A DNA stretch of 13,865 bases from assembly GCA_003133425.1 (NCBI GenBank), contig PKXI01000055.1, positions 222 to 14,086 of the forward strand, written 5' to 3'. Below are positions 1 to 7,099 of this stretch, one piece after another. How positions within the stretch are numbered: the stretch's first letter is position 1; the number at the start of each line of letters is the position of its first letter. The stretch comes from Acidobacteriaceae bacterium (GTDB lineage Bacteria > Acidobacteriota > Terriglobia > Terriglobales > Acidobacteriaceae). Under the pieces are notes generated by a model. It was not told where the DNA came from. It saw only the letters and a program-made list of their open reading frames with translations, and did not search any database. The translations under genes were made by a program, and so were the position numbers.

Positions 1-233
1 TGGTGGCCGCTTCCGTGCAGGCGGACGGCATTTCTCCGGTCTCTCCCCTCTCTACGCAGGAGCAGCGAATTCTCCGGCTATTCGCCAAGGCGAAAAACTC
101 GGCTGAGATCGCCCGCGAGCTGAGCATCACCCTTCCGACCCTACGAAATCATCTGCACAGTATTAACGAGAAACTCCGGACCCACAACCGGCTCGAAGCC
201 ATGATGCACGCGATGCAGCGCGGCCTCATCTAG
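1..233 (+). CDS. LuxR/GerE-type HTH DNA-binding domain (C-terminal end, 5' cut by window edge)
   Basis: The visible 76 residues are almost entirely a LuxR/GerE-type helix-turn-helix domain. It opens with LSTQEQRILRLFAKAKN (a match to the usual 'LTxRExEVL' start), followed by the recognition region SAEIARELSITLPTLRNHL and then INEKLRTHNRLEAM. This domain binds DNA in response regulators and quorum-type regulators. A GTG at position 3 could be a start, but no Shine-Dalgarno can be judged because the frame is open to the window edge. The gene most likely continues upstream with a sensor or receiver domain. It ends with TAG about 100 bases before the transaldolase start and lies on the same strand, so it may regulate that cluster (inference). 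The fold call is firm. What it senses and its full length are unknown. Confidence 0.75.
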   Translation, partial: VAASVQADGISPVSPLSTQEQRILRLFAKAKNSAEIARELSITLPTLRNHLHSINEKLRTHNRLEAMMHAMQRGLI

Positions 234-338
234 GGTCCCGTGCCCTGCCCTTTCCTCCACCAAACAAATGTTCCGGGTTGTATGACAAATGGATCATTGC
301 CCATTTCTGCCGGAGGGTTCAGCCTAGAAAAGGGCGAG

Positions 339-1481
339 ATGCCGAGGCAGAGCGTATACCAAACAGTTTCGAGGCCTACCACTTCAATCGAGCAGTTGAA
401 GCAGCACGGCCAGTCGATATGGCTGGATTTTATCGGCCGCGGGGTGGTTCGTCAGGGGGAATTCGAACGCCTGATTGCGGAGGACGGTCCAACCGGGGTG
501 ACGGGGAATCCGGAAACCTTCGATCGGGTCATCGCCGAAGGCCGCGATTACGACGATGCATTTGAAGGATTGGCTCAGATCGATTCCCACATCGACGCGC
601 AAGCGATCTACGAACGCATTGCGATTGTAGACGTCCGGATGGCGGCCGACGCGCTGCGAACGGTTTTTGACCAAACTCACGGAGTGGATGGTTTTGCGAG
701 CATCGGGATGTCTCCTTACCTGGCGCACGATACCGAAGCGAGCATTGCCGAAGCGCGGCGTCTCTGCGACAGAGTGCATCGGCCGAATCTGATGATCAAA
801 GTGCCGGCAACACGTCAGGGCATCCCCGTTATCGAAGCTCTCATCGCTGAGGGCATCAATGTCAATGTCACGCTCGTGTTTTCACCCGCACACTACGAAG
901 CGGTCGTGGGGGCATACCTTCGCGGCATTGAGCGCGCACCCGACCCCAGGCGCATTGCGTCTGTAGTCTCCGTTCCCGTCAGCCGAATCGATAGCAAGGT
1001 TGACGGCGAGCTACTGCGCATCGGCACGCCGACGGCGCTGTCCTTGCGTGGAAAGATCGCCATCGCCAACGCAAGGCGCATTTTCCGCCGATTCTGCAAC
1101 ATCTTCCACAGCGACCGCTTTGCGAGTCTCCGGCTTCGCGGCGTTCACCCACAACGAATGCTCTGGGTAAGTGCCACGACAGAGAATCGCGCCGATTCCG
1201 AGGTCCGTTACGTTGAGGAACTCATCGGCCCGGATACGGTTACTACCGTGCGACTGGGAACTCTCGATGCATTTCGCCAGCAAGGACAGGTTCGCGGCAT
1301 CACGCTTCACCATAATCCGGCTGAAGCGGAAACTGTGTTGGAGGACCTACAACGAGTGGGTGTCGATCTCGACACGATCACGGAACAGTGGCAAGCGGAG
1401 AGCGTGGCCGCACTCGCCGTGTCGTTGGATAATGTACTGACCACTCTGGACCGCAGGCGCAGCGCCGGGACCAGATCATGA
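339..1481 (+). CDS. tal: Transaldolase, long (type 2) form, divergent active site
   Basis: Transaldolase moves a dihydroxyacetone unit between sugar phosphates in the non-oxidative pentose phosphate pathway (cytoplasm). Family features in the 380-residue form: SIWLDFI with Asp30, TGVTGNP with Asn57, SPYLAHDTE, NLMIKVPAT with the Schiff-base Lys154, INVNVTLVFS (about 173-182), VSRID with Arg216, GKIAIANA and YVEELIGPDT. I chose ATG 339 because AAAGGGCGAG precedes it and homology begins soon after (TTSIEQL). A GTG at 240 and an ATG at 282 are in frame, but the extra N-terminus looks unrelated to the family. Odd points, compared with the family pattern as I remember it: the conserved Glu in 'SLEVSPYLAHDT' is Gly123 here (SIGMSPYLAHDT), 'VTSNP' is VTGNP, and 'NTMPPATLDAF' is TTVRLGTLDAF. 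The fold is retained but activity may be altered. It is followed 15 nt later by an FAD oxidoreductase. Confidence 0.85.
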   Translation: MPRQSVYQTVSRPTTSIEQLKQHGQSIWLDFIGRGVVRQGEFERLIAEDGPTGVTGNPETFDRVIAEGRDYDDAFEGLAQIDSHIDAQAIYERIAIVDVRMAADALRTVFDQTHGVDGFASIGMSPYLAHDTEASIAEARRLCDRVHRPNLMIKVPATRQGIPVIEALIAEGINVNVTLVFSPAHYEAVVGAYLRGIERAPDPRRIASVVSVPVSRIDSKVDGELLRIGTPTALSLRGKIAIANARRIFRRFCNIFHSDRFASLRLRGVHPQRMLWVSATTENRADSEVRYVEELIGPDTVTTVRLGTLDAFRQQGQVRGITLHHNPAEAETVLEDLQRVGVDLDTITEQWQAESVAALAVSLDNVLTTLDRRRSAGTRS

Positions 1482-1496
1482 GAGCAGGAGGCAGCT

Positions 1497-2252
1497 ATGT
1501 CTACCGTAGCAAACTCGTCCGCCCAAGTTTTGAAACTGAATAGCCGCCGCGAAGTCGCGGAGCGCACAGTGGCGTTTGAATTCACAAAACCACTCGGGTT
1601 TGAGTTCAAGGCCGGCCAGTTCGCGGAAATCACCTGGATCGATCCGCCGGAGACCGACGCCGAGGGAAATGCACGCGCGTTTTCCATTGCGAGCGCTCCT
1701 TATGAGGATCGCCTGATGTTTACGACGCGCCTGCGCGATACCGCCTTCAAACGGGTGCTACAGAAGACGCAGATTGGAAGTATTGCGAAAGTAGACGGGC
1801 CTTTCGGCGACCTCACGCTCCATAACAATGTGAGCCGTCCCGCTGTCCTGCTGGCCGGCGGAATTGGTATCACCCCGTTTCGCAGCATGATTCGCCACGC
1901 CGCGCACGAAAGGCTGCCACATAAACTCTTCCTCTTTTACGCAAACAGGCACCCGGAAGATGCACCGTTCCTGGAGGAGTTGAGTGCCATCGAGAAGGAG
2001 AATGTCAACTTCACTTTTATACCGACGATGACAGCCGTGAGCCGCTTGCAGCGACAGTGGACTGGAGAGACCGGGCACATCGATCCGGAAATGCTCACCC
2101 GTCACTTGAATGGTCTTCCGGAATCCTCCGTCGCAGTGCCCATCTACTACGTGGCCGGACCGCCTGCGATGGCGAAAGGTTTGCGGGCTATGCTCAACGA
2201 TGCGGGCATCGATGACGATGACATTCGCACGGAGGAGTTTGGTGGCTATTAG
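1497..2252 (+). CDS. FAD/NAD(P)-binding oxidoreductase (ferredoxin-NADP reductase superfamily)
   Basis: This 251-residue protein has the two-domain FNR fold without an iron-sulfur domain. Residues about 10-105 form the FAD barrel, with the flavin motif RAFSIAS (60-66) and GPFG (101-104). Residues 115-251 form the NAD(P) domain, with LLAGGIGITPF (118-128), YYVAGPPAM (217-225) and the C-terminal EEFGGY. Such proteins transfer electrons between NAD(P)H and a ferredoxin, oxygenase or other acceptor in the cytoplasm. The partner here is unknown. The start ATG has a strong site, GGAGG, 6 nt upstream. It lies 15 nt after the transaldolase on the same strand and about 80 nt before an AhpD-like gene, so the three are probably co-transcribed. 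The family is certain; the substrate is not. Confidence 0.88.
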   Translation: MSTVANSSAQVLKLNSRREVAERTVAFEFTKPLGFEFKAGQFAEITWIDPPETDAEGNARAFSIASAPYEDRLMFTTRLRDTAFKRVLQKTQIGSIAKVDGPFGDLTLHNNVSRPAVLLAGGIGITPFRSMIRHAAHERLPHKLFLFYANRHPEDAPFLEELSAIEKENVNFTFIPTMTAVSRLQRQWTGETGHIDPEMLTRHLNGLPESSVAVPIYYVAGPPAMAKGLRAMLNDAGIDDDDIRTEEFGGY

Positions 2253-2333
2253 ATCGCACGACAGCTACCTTGGAGGGGTGCTTCGCGCTACAACCAGGCG
2301 CCCAGCGCAGGAAACAAAGGAAGGGTGACGTGA

Positions 2334-2669
2334 ATGGCAGACAACCTCTATCCAGCAGCGAGCCGCGAGCTGAACCAAGCGCGGCAGGCGCTCGCGCCCG
2401 AGACGAACGACGCATTTGCCGCATTCAGCAAGAGTGTGTTCAAAGAGGGCGCGCTCGACGCCAAGACCAAGCAACTTATCGCGGTCGCGGCGGCACACGT
2501 GACGCAGTGCCCTTACTGCATTCGTGGGCACACCAAACAGGCGCTCCGAGCCGGAGCGACACGCGAAGAGGTGATGGAAGCCATCTGGGTGGCCGCCGAG
2601 ATGCGCGCTGGCGCCGCCGTTGCCCACTCGAACCTCGCGTTAGACGCGATGAACGAGGTCGGAGGCTAA
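2334..2669 (+). CDS. Carboxymuconolactone decarboxylase/AhpD-like family protein
   Basis: This is a small (111 aa) all-helical protein of the CMD/AhpD family. It carries the CxxCxxxH signature CPYCIRGH (Cys59, Cys62, His66), preceded by KQLIAVAAAHVTQ and followed by the usual EEVMEAIWVAAEMRAGAAVAHS helix. In AhpD the two cysteines and the histidine reduce alkylhydroperoxidase or peroxides, so a thiol redox role is more likely than lactone decarboxylation. The start ATG is preceded by GGAAGGG about 10 nt upstream. It follows the FAD oxidoreductase on the same strand and might pair with it as a reductase/peroxidase couple (inference). It is the last gene of the left group; the convergent MOSC gene ends 149 nt further on. 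Confidence 0.88.
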   Translation: MADNLYPAASRELNQARQALAPETNDAFAAFSKSVFKEGALDAKTKQLIAVAAAHVTQCPYCIRGHTKQALRAGATREEVMEAIWVAAEMRAGAAVAHSNLALDAMNEVGG

Positions 2670-2725
2670 CTCGGATGATGCGCCGGAGGTGTGCAAGGGC
2701 TTCACCGGCAATCCGTGGAGAGATC

Positions 2726-2742
2726 CCCCGGCTCTGCCGGGG
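2726..2742. repeat. Perfect 7-bp GC hairpin in the convergent intergenic region
   Basis: CCCCGGCTCTGCCGGGG forms a perfect 7-bp stem with a TCT loop. It sits in the 149-nt gap (2670-2818) between two convergent genes, where a two-way terminator would be expected. No T-run follows on either strand, so a classical intrinsic terminator is not supported. A near copy (CCCCGGCTCTACTGGGG, 15 of 17 identical) lies at 2890-2906, which suggests a dispersed palindromic repeat. The rest of this gap shows no ORF or RNA gene that I can support. Confidence 0.6.
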
Positions 2743-2818
2743 AGACAGTAACAGTTTGACAGATCCGGCATTGTGCTTTACCACTCTGCATTTGCAAGGT
2801 GGCGTTCGGATTGCGGCC

Positions 2819-3403
2819 TCACGAAGCTGTGGTGTCAGGCTTTTGATCGGTTGCGATCAGGCCCCCTTGAGGGGCCAGCAACGTTAAAGCCCCGGCTCTA
2901 CTGGGGATATTTGCCCGCAGAATCCCGCTGGTCAGAATGCGGGCTCTCAGACCGCCTCGTCCGCGCAGGGCATCTTCTGCCCCAGGCCCGAACGCCACAT
3001 TCATCCAGTAGCAGGGACTACACTCACCCATCCCTTCAAATTGAATGTCCTGAACAGAGAATCTCCGTCCCACGAGGGTATTCAAATCAATCCCGCGCGT
3101 GATGGCATTTCGGCGGAGAACGCCAGTGTGCTTGTCGTGAATCTTGAACTGGCGGCAGAGGTCTTCATAGACCTCCCAGGCAAAGAACGTAATCTGCCCT
3201 TTGTAGTCCTCCTTATGGTCGAAGAAGCGGTCCCCGCGCAGCCCACGTCCGGCTGTACACTCGACTGAAGCCATCTCGACAGCCGCTTCTTCGCCGGGGG
3301 GTTGGCCGTGATGCCCAAAGTAGTTGTGTCCGCGGGAAATGTACAGGCCCACAATCTCGATCATGGGCGGCAACTGACAAGTCGTATCAAATCGTGGATT
3401 CAC
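2819..3403 (-). CDS. MOSC-domain protein (molybdenum cofactor-associated), last gene of the nar-act operon
   Basis: Residues about 14-163 match a stand-alone MOSC domain. They include IVGLYISRGHNYFG, the region GRGLRGDRFF, VLRRNAITRGIDLNTLVGRRF (about 95-115) and the conserved cysteine segment GECSPCYWMN (Cys128, Cys131). MOSC domains bind molybdenum cofactor or transfer sulfur to it, or serve in N-hydroxy-reducing Mo enzymes. The GTG start at 3403 has AGGA 8 nt upstream and lies 18 nt after the actF stop; an internal ATG at 3364 has no ribosome site. Its place at the end of a nitrate-reductase operon suggests a role with the Mo cofactor, though bis-MGD enzymes do not normally need MOSC proteins. 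After GILR (residue 163) the last 31 residues are unlike the usual family ending and are encoded by the inverted-repeat region, so the true C-terminus may have been replaced. Confidence 0.82.
   Translation of the reverse strand: MNPRFDTTCQLPPMIEIVGLYISRGHNYFGHHGQPPGEEAAVEMASVECTAGRGLRGDRFFDHKEDYKGQITFFAWEVYEDLCRQFKIHDKHTGVLRRNAITRGIDLNTLVGRRFSVQDIQFEGMGECSPCYWMNVAFGPGAEDALRGRGGLRARILTSGILRANIPSRAGALTLLAPQGGLIATDQKPDTTAS
2844..2906. repeat. Cluster of three short inverted repeats inside the 3' end of the MOSC gene
   Basis: Three hairpins follow each other. TGATCG-GTTG-CGATCA is at 2844-2859 (6 bp). GGCCCC-CTTGA-GGGGCC is at 2860-2876 (6 bp), immediately adjoining. CCCCGG-CTCTA-CTGGGG is at 2890-2906 (6 bp, one G-T pair). 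The last is a diverged copy of the hairpin at 2726-2742. They lie within the stretch coding for the unusual C-terminal tail of the MOSC protein. Together with the 2726 copy they look like the remnant of a repeat or mobile-element end. The element's identity is not known to me. Confidence 0.55.
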
Positions 3404-3421
3404 TGTGATTCCTTAGTCGAA

Positions 3422-4576
3422 TCAATTGTGGTAATGCAGGCTCTCGGCGAGAAAGGGATCCCCCAGTGGCACTGGCGGAGCGCTCCCCATAGCTCGCGCA
3501 AAAACCAAAATAAACAGCGCAAATGTGCCGGCTATCGCCGCGACTTCCCACGGTCCGAATTGCGGGTTCGACCCTCCAGTGGCGGGCTCAATCATCAAGT
3601 ACAGATCGAGCCAGCGCCCCAGCAAAACGACCACGGCCACCTTGGCGAGCAGGCCCCCGGTGCGCTTCGTGCGCTTGGGCAACAAGACCACGAACGGCAC
3701 TGCCCAGTTCAGCAACAAGTTCAGGATGAATAGCGGCATCCAGTATTGGTGCTGCCGCCCGATGTAGTGTACGGTCTCTTCGGGGATGTCCGCGTACCAG
3801 ATCAGCATGTATTGGCTGAACCAGATGTACATCCAGAACGTCGTGAAGGCGAACAGCAATTTGCCCAGGTCGTGCAGGTGCTCGTCGGTTACGAAGTTGC
3901 GAAGCGGTCCCGCGCGGCGCATCCAAACGACCAGCAGAATGATCACCGCCAAGCCCGACGAAAACAGGCCGGCGAAATTGTAGATTCCAAAAATAGTGCT
4001 CGACCAGTGCGGCTCTAGCGACATCACCCAATCGAAACTCGCCAGACAGAAGGTGATGCCGAAAACCACGAGGAAGATAACCGATAGCTTCGCGTTACTG
4101 CGGCTAGCCGCCGGATCGCGAGTGTCGTCCTGAAGCCGCGACGTCTTCAGAATGGCCCTCGTGAACAGGAGCCACAGCGCAACGTACAGGACAGCCCGCG
4201 TCAGAAAGAAAGGAAAGTTCAGCCAGACCGCCTTGAATCCGGTCATCTCTCCGCGGTTGTGAAGCCATGGATAGAGCGAAGATCCAAAGAGGAAGACAAC
4301 GGCCAGGACAGCGGCGCCATAGGGCAGAATGGCACTCATCGCTTCGGGCACGCGCCGGAAGGCAGTACCCCAGGCCGCTCCACTGGCGTACAGGATCGCA
4401 ACGAACAAGATGCCGGCCAGGCCCAGGCACATGAGACCGAAGCCGGCCATCAGCAGGCTGCCGAGCGCTCGTTGGGGTGAGAGGAATAAACCGGTGGCGA
4501 GAGTGAGAAAGCCGGCCGCCGCCATCCCGTAGAGCCAACGCTCAAATGACGGGGATAAGCGCCACTGCCCGTTCAT
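3422..4576 (-). CDS. actF: Alternative complex III subunit ActF (integral membrane)
   Basis: This is a 384-residue polytopic membrane protein with about ten hydrophobic segments. Family-like stretches include FLFGSSLYPWL, LNFPFFLTRAVLYVALW, LASFDWVMSLEPHWSSTIFG, FAFTTFWMYIWFSQYMLIWYADIPEE and the near-terminal LGDPFLAESLHYHN. ActF is a membrane subunit of the quinol-oxidising ACIII, structurally resembling ActC, and is thought to take part in proton transfer. Its ATG overlaps the actE stop in an ATGA (4 nt), which implies translational coupling. It closes the actABCDEF set. The next gene is a MOSC protein 18 nt on, and not the cytochrome oxidase genes often found after actF. There are no signs of damage. 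Confidence 0.92.
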   Translation of the reverse strand: MNGQWRLSPSFERWLYGMAAAGFLTLATGLFLSPQRALGSLLMAGFGLMCLGLAGILFVAILYASGAAWGTAFRRVPEAMSAILPYGAAVLAVVFLFGSSLYPWLHNRGEMTGFKAVWLNFPFFLTRAVLYVALWLLFTRAILKTSRLQDDTRDPAASRSNAKLSVIFLVVFGITFCLASFDWVMSLEPHWSSTIFGIYNFAGLFSSGLAVIILLVVWMRRAGPLRNFVTDEHLHDLGKLLFAFTTFWMYIWFSQYMLIWYADIPEETVHYIGRQHQYWMPLFILNLLLNWAVPFVVLLPKRTKRTGGLLAKVAVVVLLGRWLDLYLMIEPATGGSNPQFGPWEVAAIAGTFALFILVFARAMGSAPPVPLGDPFLAESLHYHN

Positions 4577-5202
4577 TTCCGTACCTCCGGGCCGCTAGGC
4601 GATGGCGTCAGGGCCGACTGCGGCGCGGGCGCCTGTGTAGCCTGTGCGCTCCGCTGCAGGGATCGCACGTAGAGAATCGCCTTCCATCGATCGTCTTCAG
4701 ACACTTGCGAGGCATAAGAAGGCATGTTCTTCTGTCCGTATGTGAGGATGTGAAACATCCGGCCGTCTTTCAGTGTCAGTGTCTTCTCACTAGTGAGAGG
4801 AGGTGGCGCCGGGAAGCCGCGCATGGCGACGGTCCCGTCACCTCGTCCGGCCCCCCCGTGGCAGGGCACGCACCAGGTGCGGAACACGAATGCACCACGC
4901 GTGAATGCCGCAAGATCCTCGAAGGTATAGGGATTGCTCAACTCCTCGCCCGCACGGATCGCACCGGCCTCCGTGGCCTCGTAATCCACGGGATGAAAAC
5001 CGCGCGGAATAGTATCGGGAGGGGGTGCCTGCAAGGTCTTTCCGTCGGGGAAGTTGGGATTCGCCGAATACGCCTTGTAGGCGGCGGTTCGAACCATCTC
5101 GGGAAGGACCTCCACATTAGGGCGGGACGGCTGTGGCCGGATCAGGAATCCGCAGGCGACGCACAGCGCCAGCGCAACGGCCAGCAACAGGTTGAGTTTC
5201 AC
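4573..5202 (-). CDS. actE: Alternative complex III subunit ActE, monoheme cytochrome c
   Basis: The 209-residue exported protein has a short hydrophobic N-terminus (residues 3-20) with possible lipobox cysteines Cys14 and Cys17. A class I cytochrome c domain follows, with CVPCH at 111-115 and a likely axial Met160 in GQKNMPSYASQV. A Pro/Ala-rich tail follows about residue 185. The motif DYEATEAGAIRAGEELSNPY before the heme resembles ActE. In ACIII this subunit receives electrons at the periplasmic side, passing them to a soluble carrier or oxidase. The start is GTG, overlapping the actD stop as GTGA, with GAGGAG upstream. Only one heme site is present, as is usual for ActE. Confidence 0.92.
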   Translation of the reverse strand: MKLNLLLAVALALCVACGFLIRPQPSRPNVEVLPEMVRTAAYKAYSANPNFPDGKTLQAPPPDTIPRGFHPVDYEATEAGAIRAGEELSNPYTFEDLAAFTRGAFVFRTWCVPCHGGAGRGDGTVAMRGFPAPPPLTSEKTLTLKDGRMFHILTYGQKNMPSYASQVSEDDRWKAILYVRSLQRSAQATQAPAPQSALTPSPSGPEVRK

Positions 5203-5729
5203 GGTAAGGACTCCTCGGCACGCTCGATAACCTCGACGGCTCCATGCCGCTCCAGCAGGCGGCGAACCTGTACCGGCTCAAAGGCGGCGTCGGTCTCCTC
5301 GAGCACCAGCGCAAAGCGATCGTTGGTCACGCCCGGAATGACGGTTGCCGCCCGGCGGCCGGGATAGAGGCGGCTTACCACGAATAACGCGATCACGGTA
5401 CTGATGCCGGCGAATAACACCATCACCTCGAATGTGACCGGGACGAAGGCGGGTAATGAGTTCCACGGTTTGCCACCCACGTTGACGGGCCAGTCGGCAG
5501 CGGTTGCCCAGTATTCGAACCAGAGTTTGGCCACGGCCCCAACCAAGCCCAGCGCGAAGCAGACCCAAGGCAGACGCGATGGTGGAAGGCCCATCGCCTT
5601 GTCGAGGCCGTGGACCGCGTAAGGCGTGTAGATATCGAGGATGGTATAGCCCTCCTTCCGAACCTCCCGGGTGATCGAAAGAATGTCGTCCTCGTCCTGA
5701 AAGATGCCGACCATCACGCGCCCGCTCAT
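5199..5729 (-). CDS. actD: Alternative complex III subunit ActD (DUF3341)
   Basis: The 176-residue protein has an N-terminal cytoplasmic domain (GIFQDEDDILSITREVRKEG, then YTPYAVHGLDKAMGL). Two membrane helices follow at about 53-75 and 98-122, separated by the conserved WPVNVGGKPWNSLPAFVPVTFE loop region. A short C-terminal domain follows (RFALVLEETDAAFEPVQV). This is the DUF3341/ActD pattern. ActD is an accessory membrane subunit of ACIII with no cofactor. Its ATG overlaps the actC stop (ATGA), with a strong AGGAGG upstream inside actC. Length and order are normal for the complex. Confidence 0.92.
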   Translation of the reverse strand: MSGRVMVGIFQDEDDILSITREVRKEGYTILDIYTPYAVHGLDKAMGLPPSRLPWVCFALGLVGAVAKLWFEYWATAADWPVNVGGKPWNSLPAFVPVTFEVMVLFAGISTVIALFVVSRLYPGRRAATVIPGVTNDRFALVLEETDAAFEPVQVRRLLERHGAVEVIERAEESLP

Positions 5730-7099
5730 TTGTGGTGCCTCCTTTCGGCACGTTCGTGCGCCACGACACCCTTCACCTCCGCCATCGCAATCATCGGCAG
5801 AATGCGGCAGAAGATCAGAAAGCAGGTGAAGAAGAGCCCGAAGCTCCCCAATAATGTTGCGACTTCGATGCTGGTGGGGCGGTAGCTTGCCCAGTTGGAT
5901 GGGAGAAAGTCCCGATGGAGACTGGTCACGATGATCACGAACCGCTCAAACCACATCCCGACATTGATCAGGAGACTGAGGACGAATACCACTGCAATAC
6001 TCGTTCGGACTCGCCTGAACCAGAGGAGCTGCGGGATAAGCACATTGCAACTGATCATCGTCCAATAAGCCCAGGCGAAGGGGCCGAACGCCCGGTTCAG
6101 GAAGACGAACTGCTCGTACGGATTGCCCGAATAATGAGCCATGAAGAACTCGGTGCCGTAGGCGAGAGCGACGATGCTGCCGTTCAGAAGGATCAGCTTG
6201 CACATCACTTCGACATGACGCACGGTGATGTAATTCTGGAGGTTCATAACCGTGCGGGCGACAATCATCAGCGTGAGCACCATCGCCATCCCCGAGAAAA
6301 TAGCTCCGGCGACGAAATAGGGCGGGAAGATAGTCGCGTGCCAGCCGGGAATCACGGCGGCGGCAAAATCCCAGCTCACAATGGTGTGCACCGAAACCAC
6401 CAGCGGCGTGGCGAGACCGGCCAGCAGCATGTAGACGGTCTCATAGCGCTGCCAGGTTCTGAAAGATCCGTCCCAGCCGAGGCTGAAAAACTCGAAAAGG
6501 CGGCGACGCAGTCCCGGGTGCGCCCGGTCGCGAATCGTGGCCAGATCGGGTATCAGGCCCAGGTACCAGAATGTGAGCGAAATAAGGAAATAGGTCGAGA
6601 TGGCGAAGGCATCCCACGCCAGCGGAGAACGGTAATTCATCCACAGCGGTCCGCGGAAATTGGGATAGGGGAAAATCCAATATCCCAACCAGGGCCGTCC
6701 CATGTGAATCAGTGGAAAGACACCGGCGCACATCACCGCAAACAGCGTCATCGCCTCGGCCGAGCGGTTGACCGAGGTTCGCCACCGTTGCCGGAAGAGA
6801 AACAGAATCGCCGAGATCAGCGTGCCGGCGTGCCCGATGCCGATCCAGAAGACGAAATTTGTGATGCCGAACGCCCAGCCCACCGTGTTGTTCAATCCCC
6901 ACGTGCCGATGCCCGTGGCGACCTGGTAGGTGACCGCTGCTGCACCCATTACCAGCAAGGAAAATGCAATCAGGAAACCGATCCACCACAGGGCATTGGG
7001 ACGGCGGAGCATGGCGGCGCAGATATCGCTGGTGATCTGCGAGAGGCTCTTGTCGCCCAGAATCAGCGGCGGCCGCGAAACGGCCTGAACTTCAGCCAC
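5726..7099 (-). CDS. actC: Alternative complex III subunit ActC (NrfD-like quinol-oxidising membrane subunit)
   Basis: This 457-residue NrfD/PsrC-family membrane protein has about ten helices. Family stretches include WAFGITNFVFWIGIGHAGTL (His90), HMGRPWLGYWIFPYPN (His132, Arg135), RSPLAWDAFAISTYF (Asp163), VSVHTIVSWDFA (His238, Asp244) and PGWHATIFPPYFVAGAIFSG (His254). It forms the quinol site and proton path of ACIII next to the ActB iron-sulfur domain. I chose GTG 7099 because it has AGGGGGAG just upstream and starts MAEVQ..., giving an 8-nt overlap with the actB end. An in-frame TTG at 7138 would add 13 residues rich in Lys/Arg and has no good ribosome site. It overlaps actD by 4 nt. Confidence 0.93.
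   Translation of the reverse strand: MAEVQAVSRPPLILGDKSLSQITSDICAAMLRRPNALWWIGFLIAFSLLVMGAAAVTYQVATGIGTWGLNNTVGWAFGITNFVFWIGIGHAGTLISAILFLFRQRWRTSVNRSAEAMTLFAVMCAGVFPLIHMGRPWLGYWIFPYPNFRGPLWMNYRSPLAWDAFAISTYFLISLTFWYLGLIPDLATIRDRAHPGLRRRLFEFFSLGWDGSFRTWQRYETVYMLLAGLATPLVVSVHTIVSWDFAAAVIPGWHATIFPPYFVAGAIFSGMAMVLTLMIVARTVMNLQNYITVRHVEVMCKLILLNGSIVALAYGTEFFMAHYSGNPYEQFVFLNRAFGPFAWAYWTMISCNVLIPQLLWFRRVRTSIAVVFVLSLLINVGMWFERFVIIVTSLHRDFLPSNWASYRPTSIEVATLLGSFGLFFTCFLIFCRILPMIAMAEVKGVVAHERAERRHHK

Noticed and set aside
240..338. GTG 240 or ATG 282 as start of the transaldolase
   Set aside because: The extra residues do not resemble the family N-terminus. ATG 339 has an AAAGGG ribosome site close to where homology begins.
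2726..2742. Hairpin as an intrinsic terminator
   Set aside because: No T-rich run follows on either strand, and a near copy lies inside a coding region. It is better described as a repeat.
2270..2887. + strand frame of 205 codons overlapping the AhpD-like gene and the repeat zone
   Set aside because: It is a shifted frame over a gene with a CxxCxxxH signature, and its product is Arg-rich with no domain.
2726..2906. Possible CRISPR array
   Set aside because: The repeat copies are short, only two are alike, their spacing is irregular and no cas gene is present.
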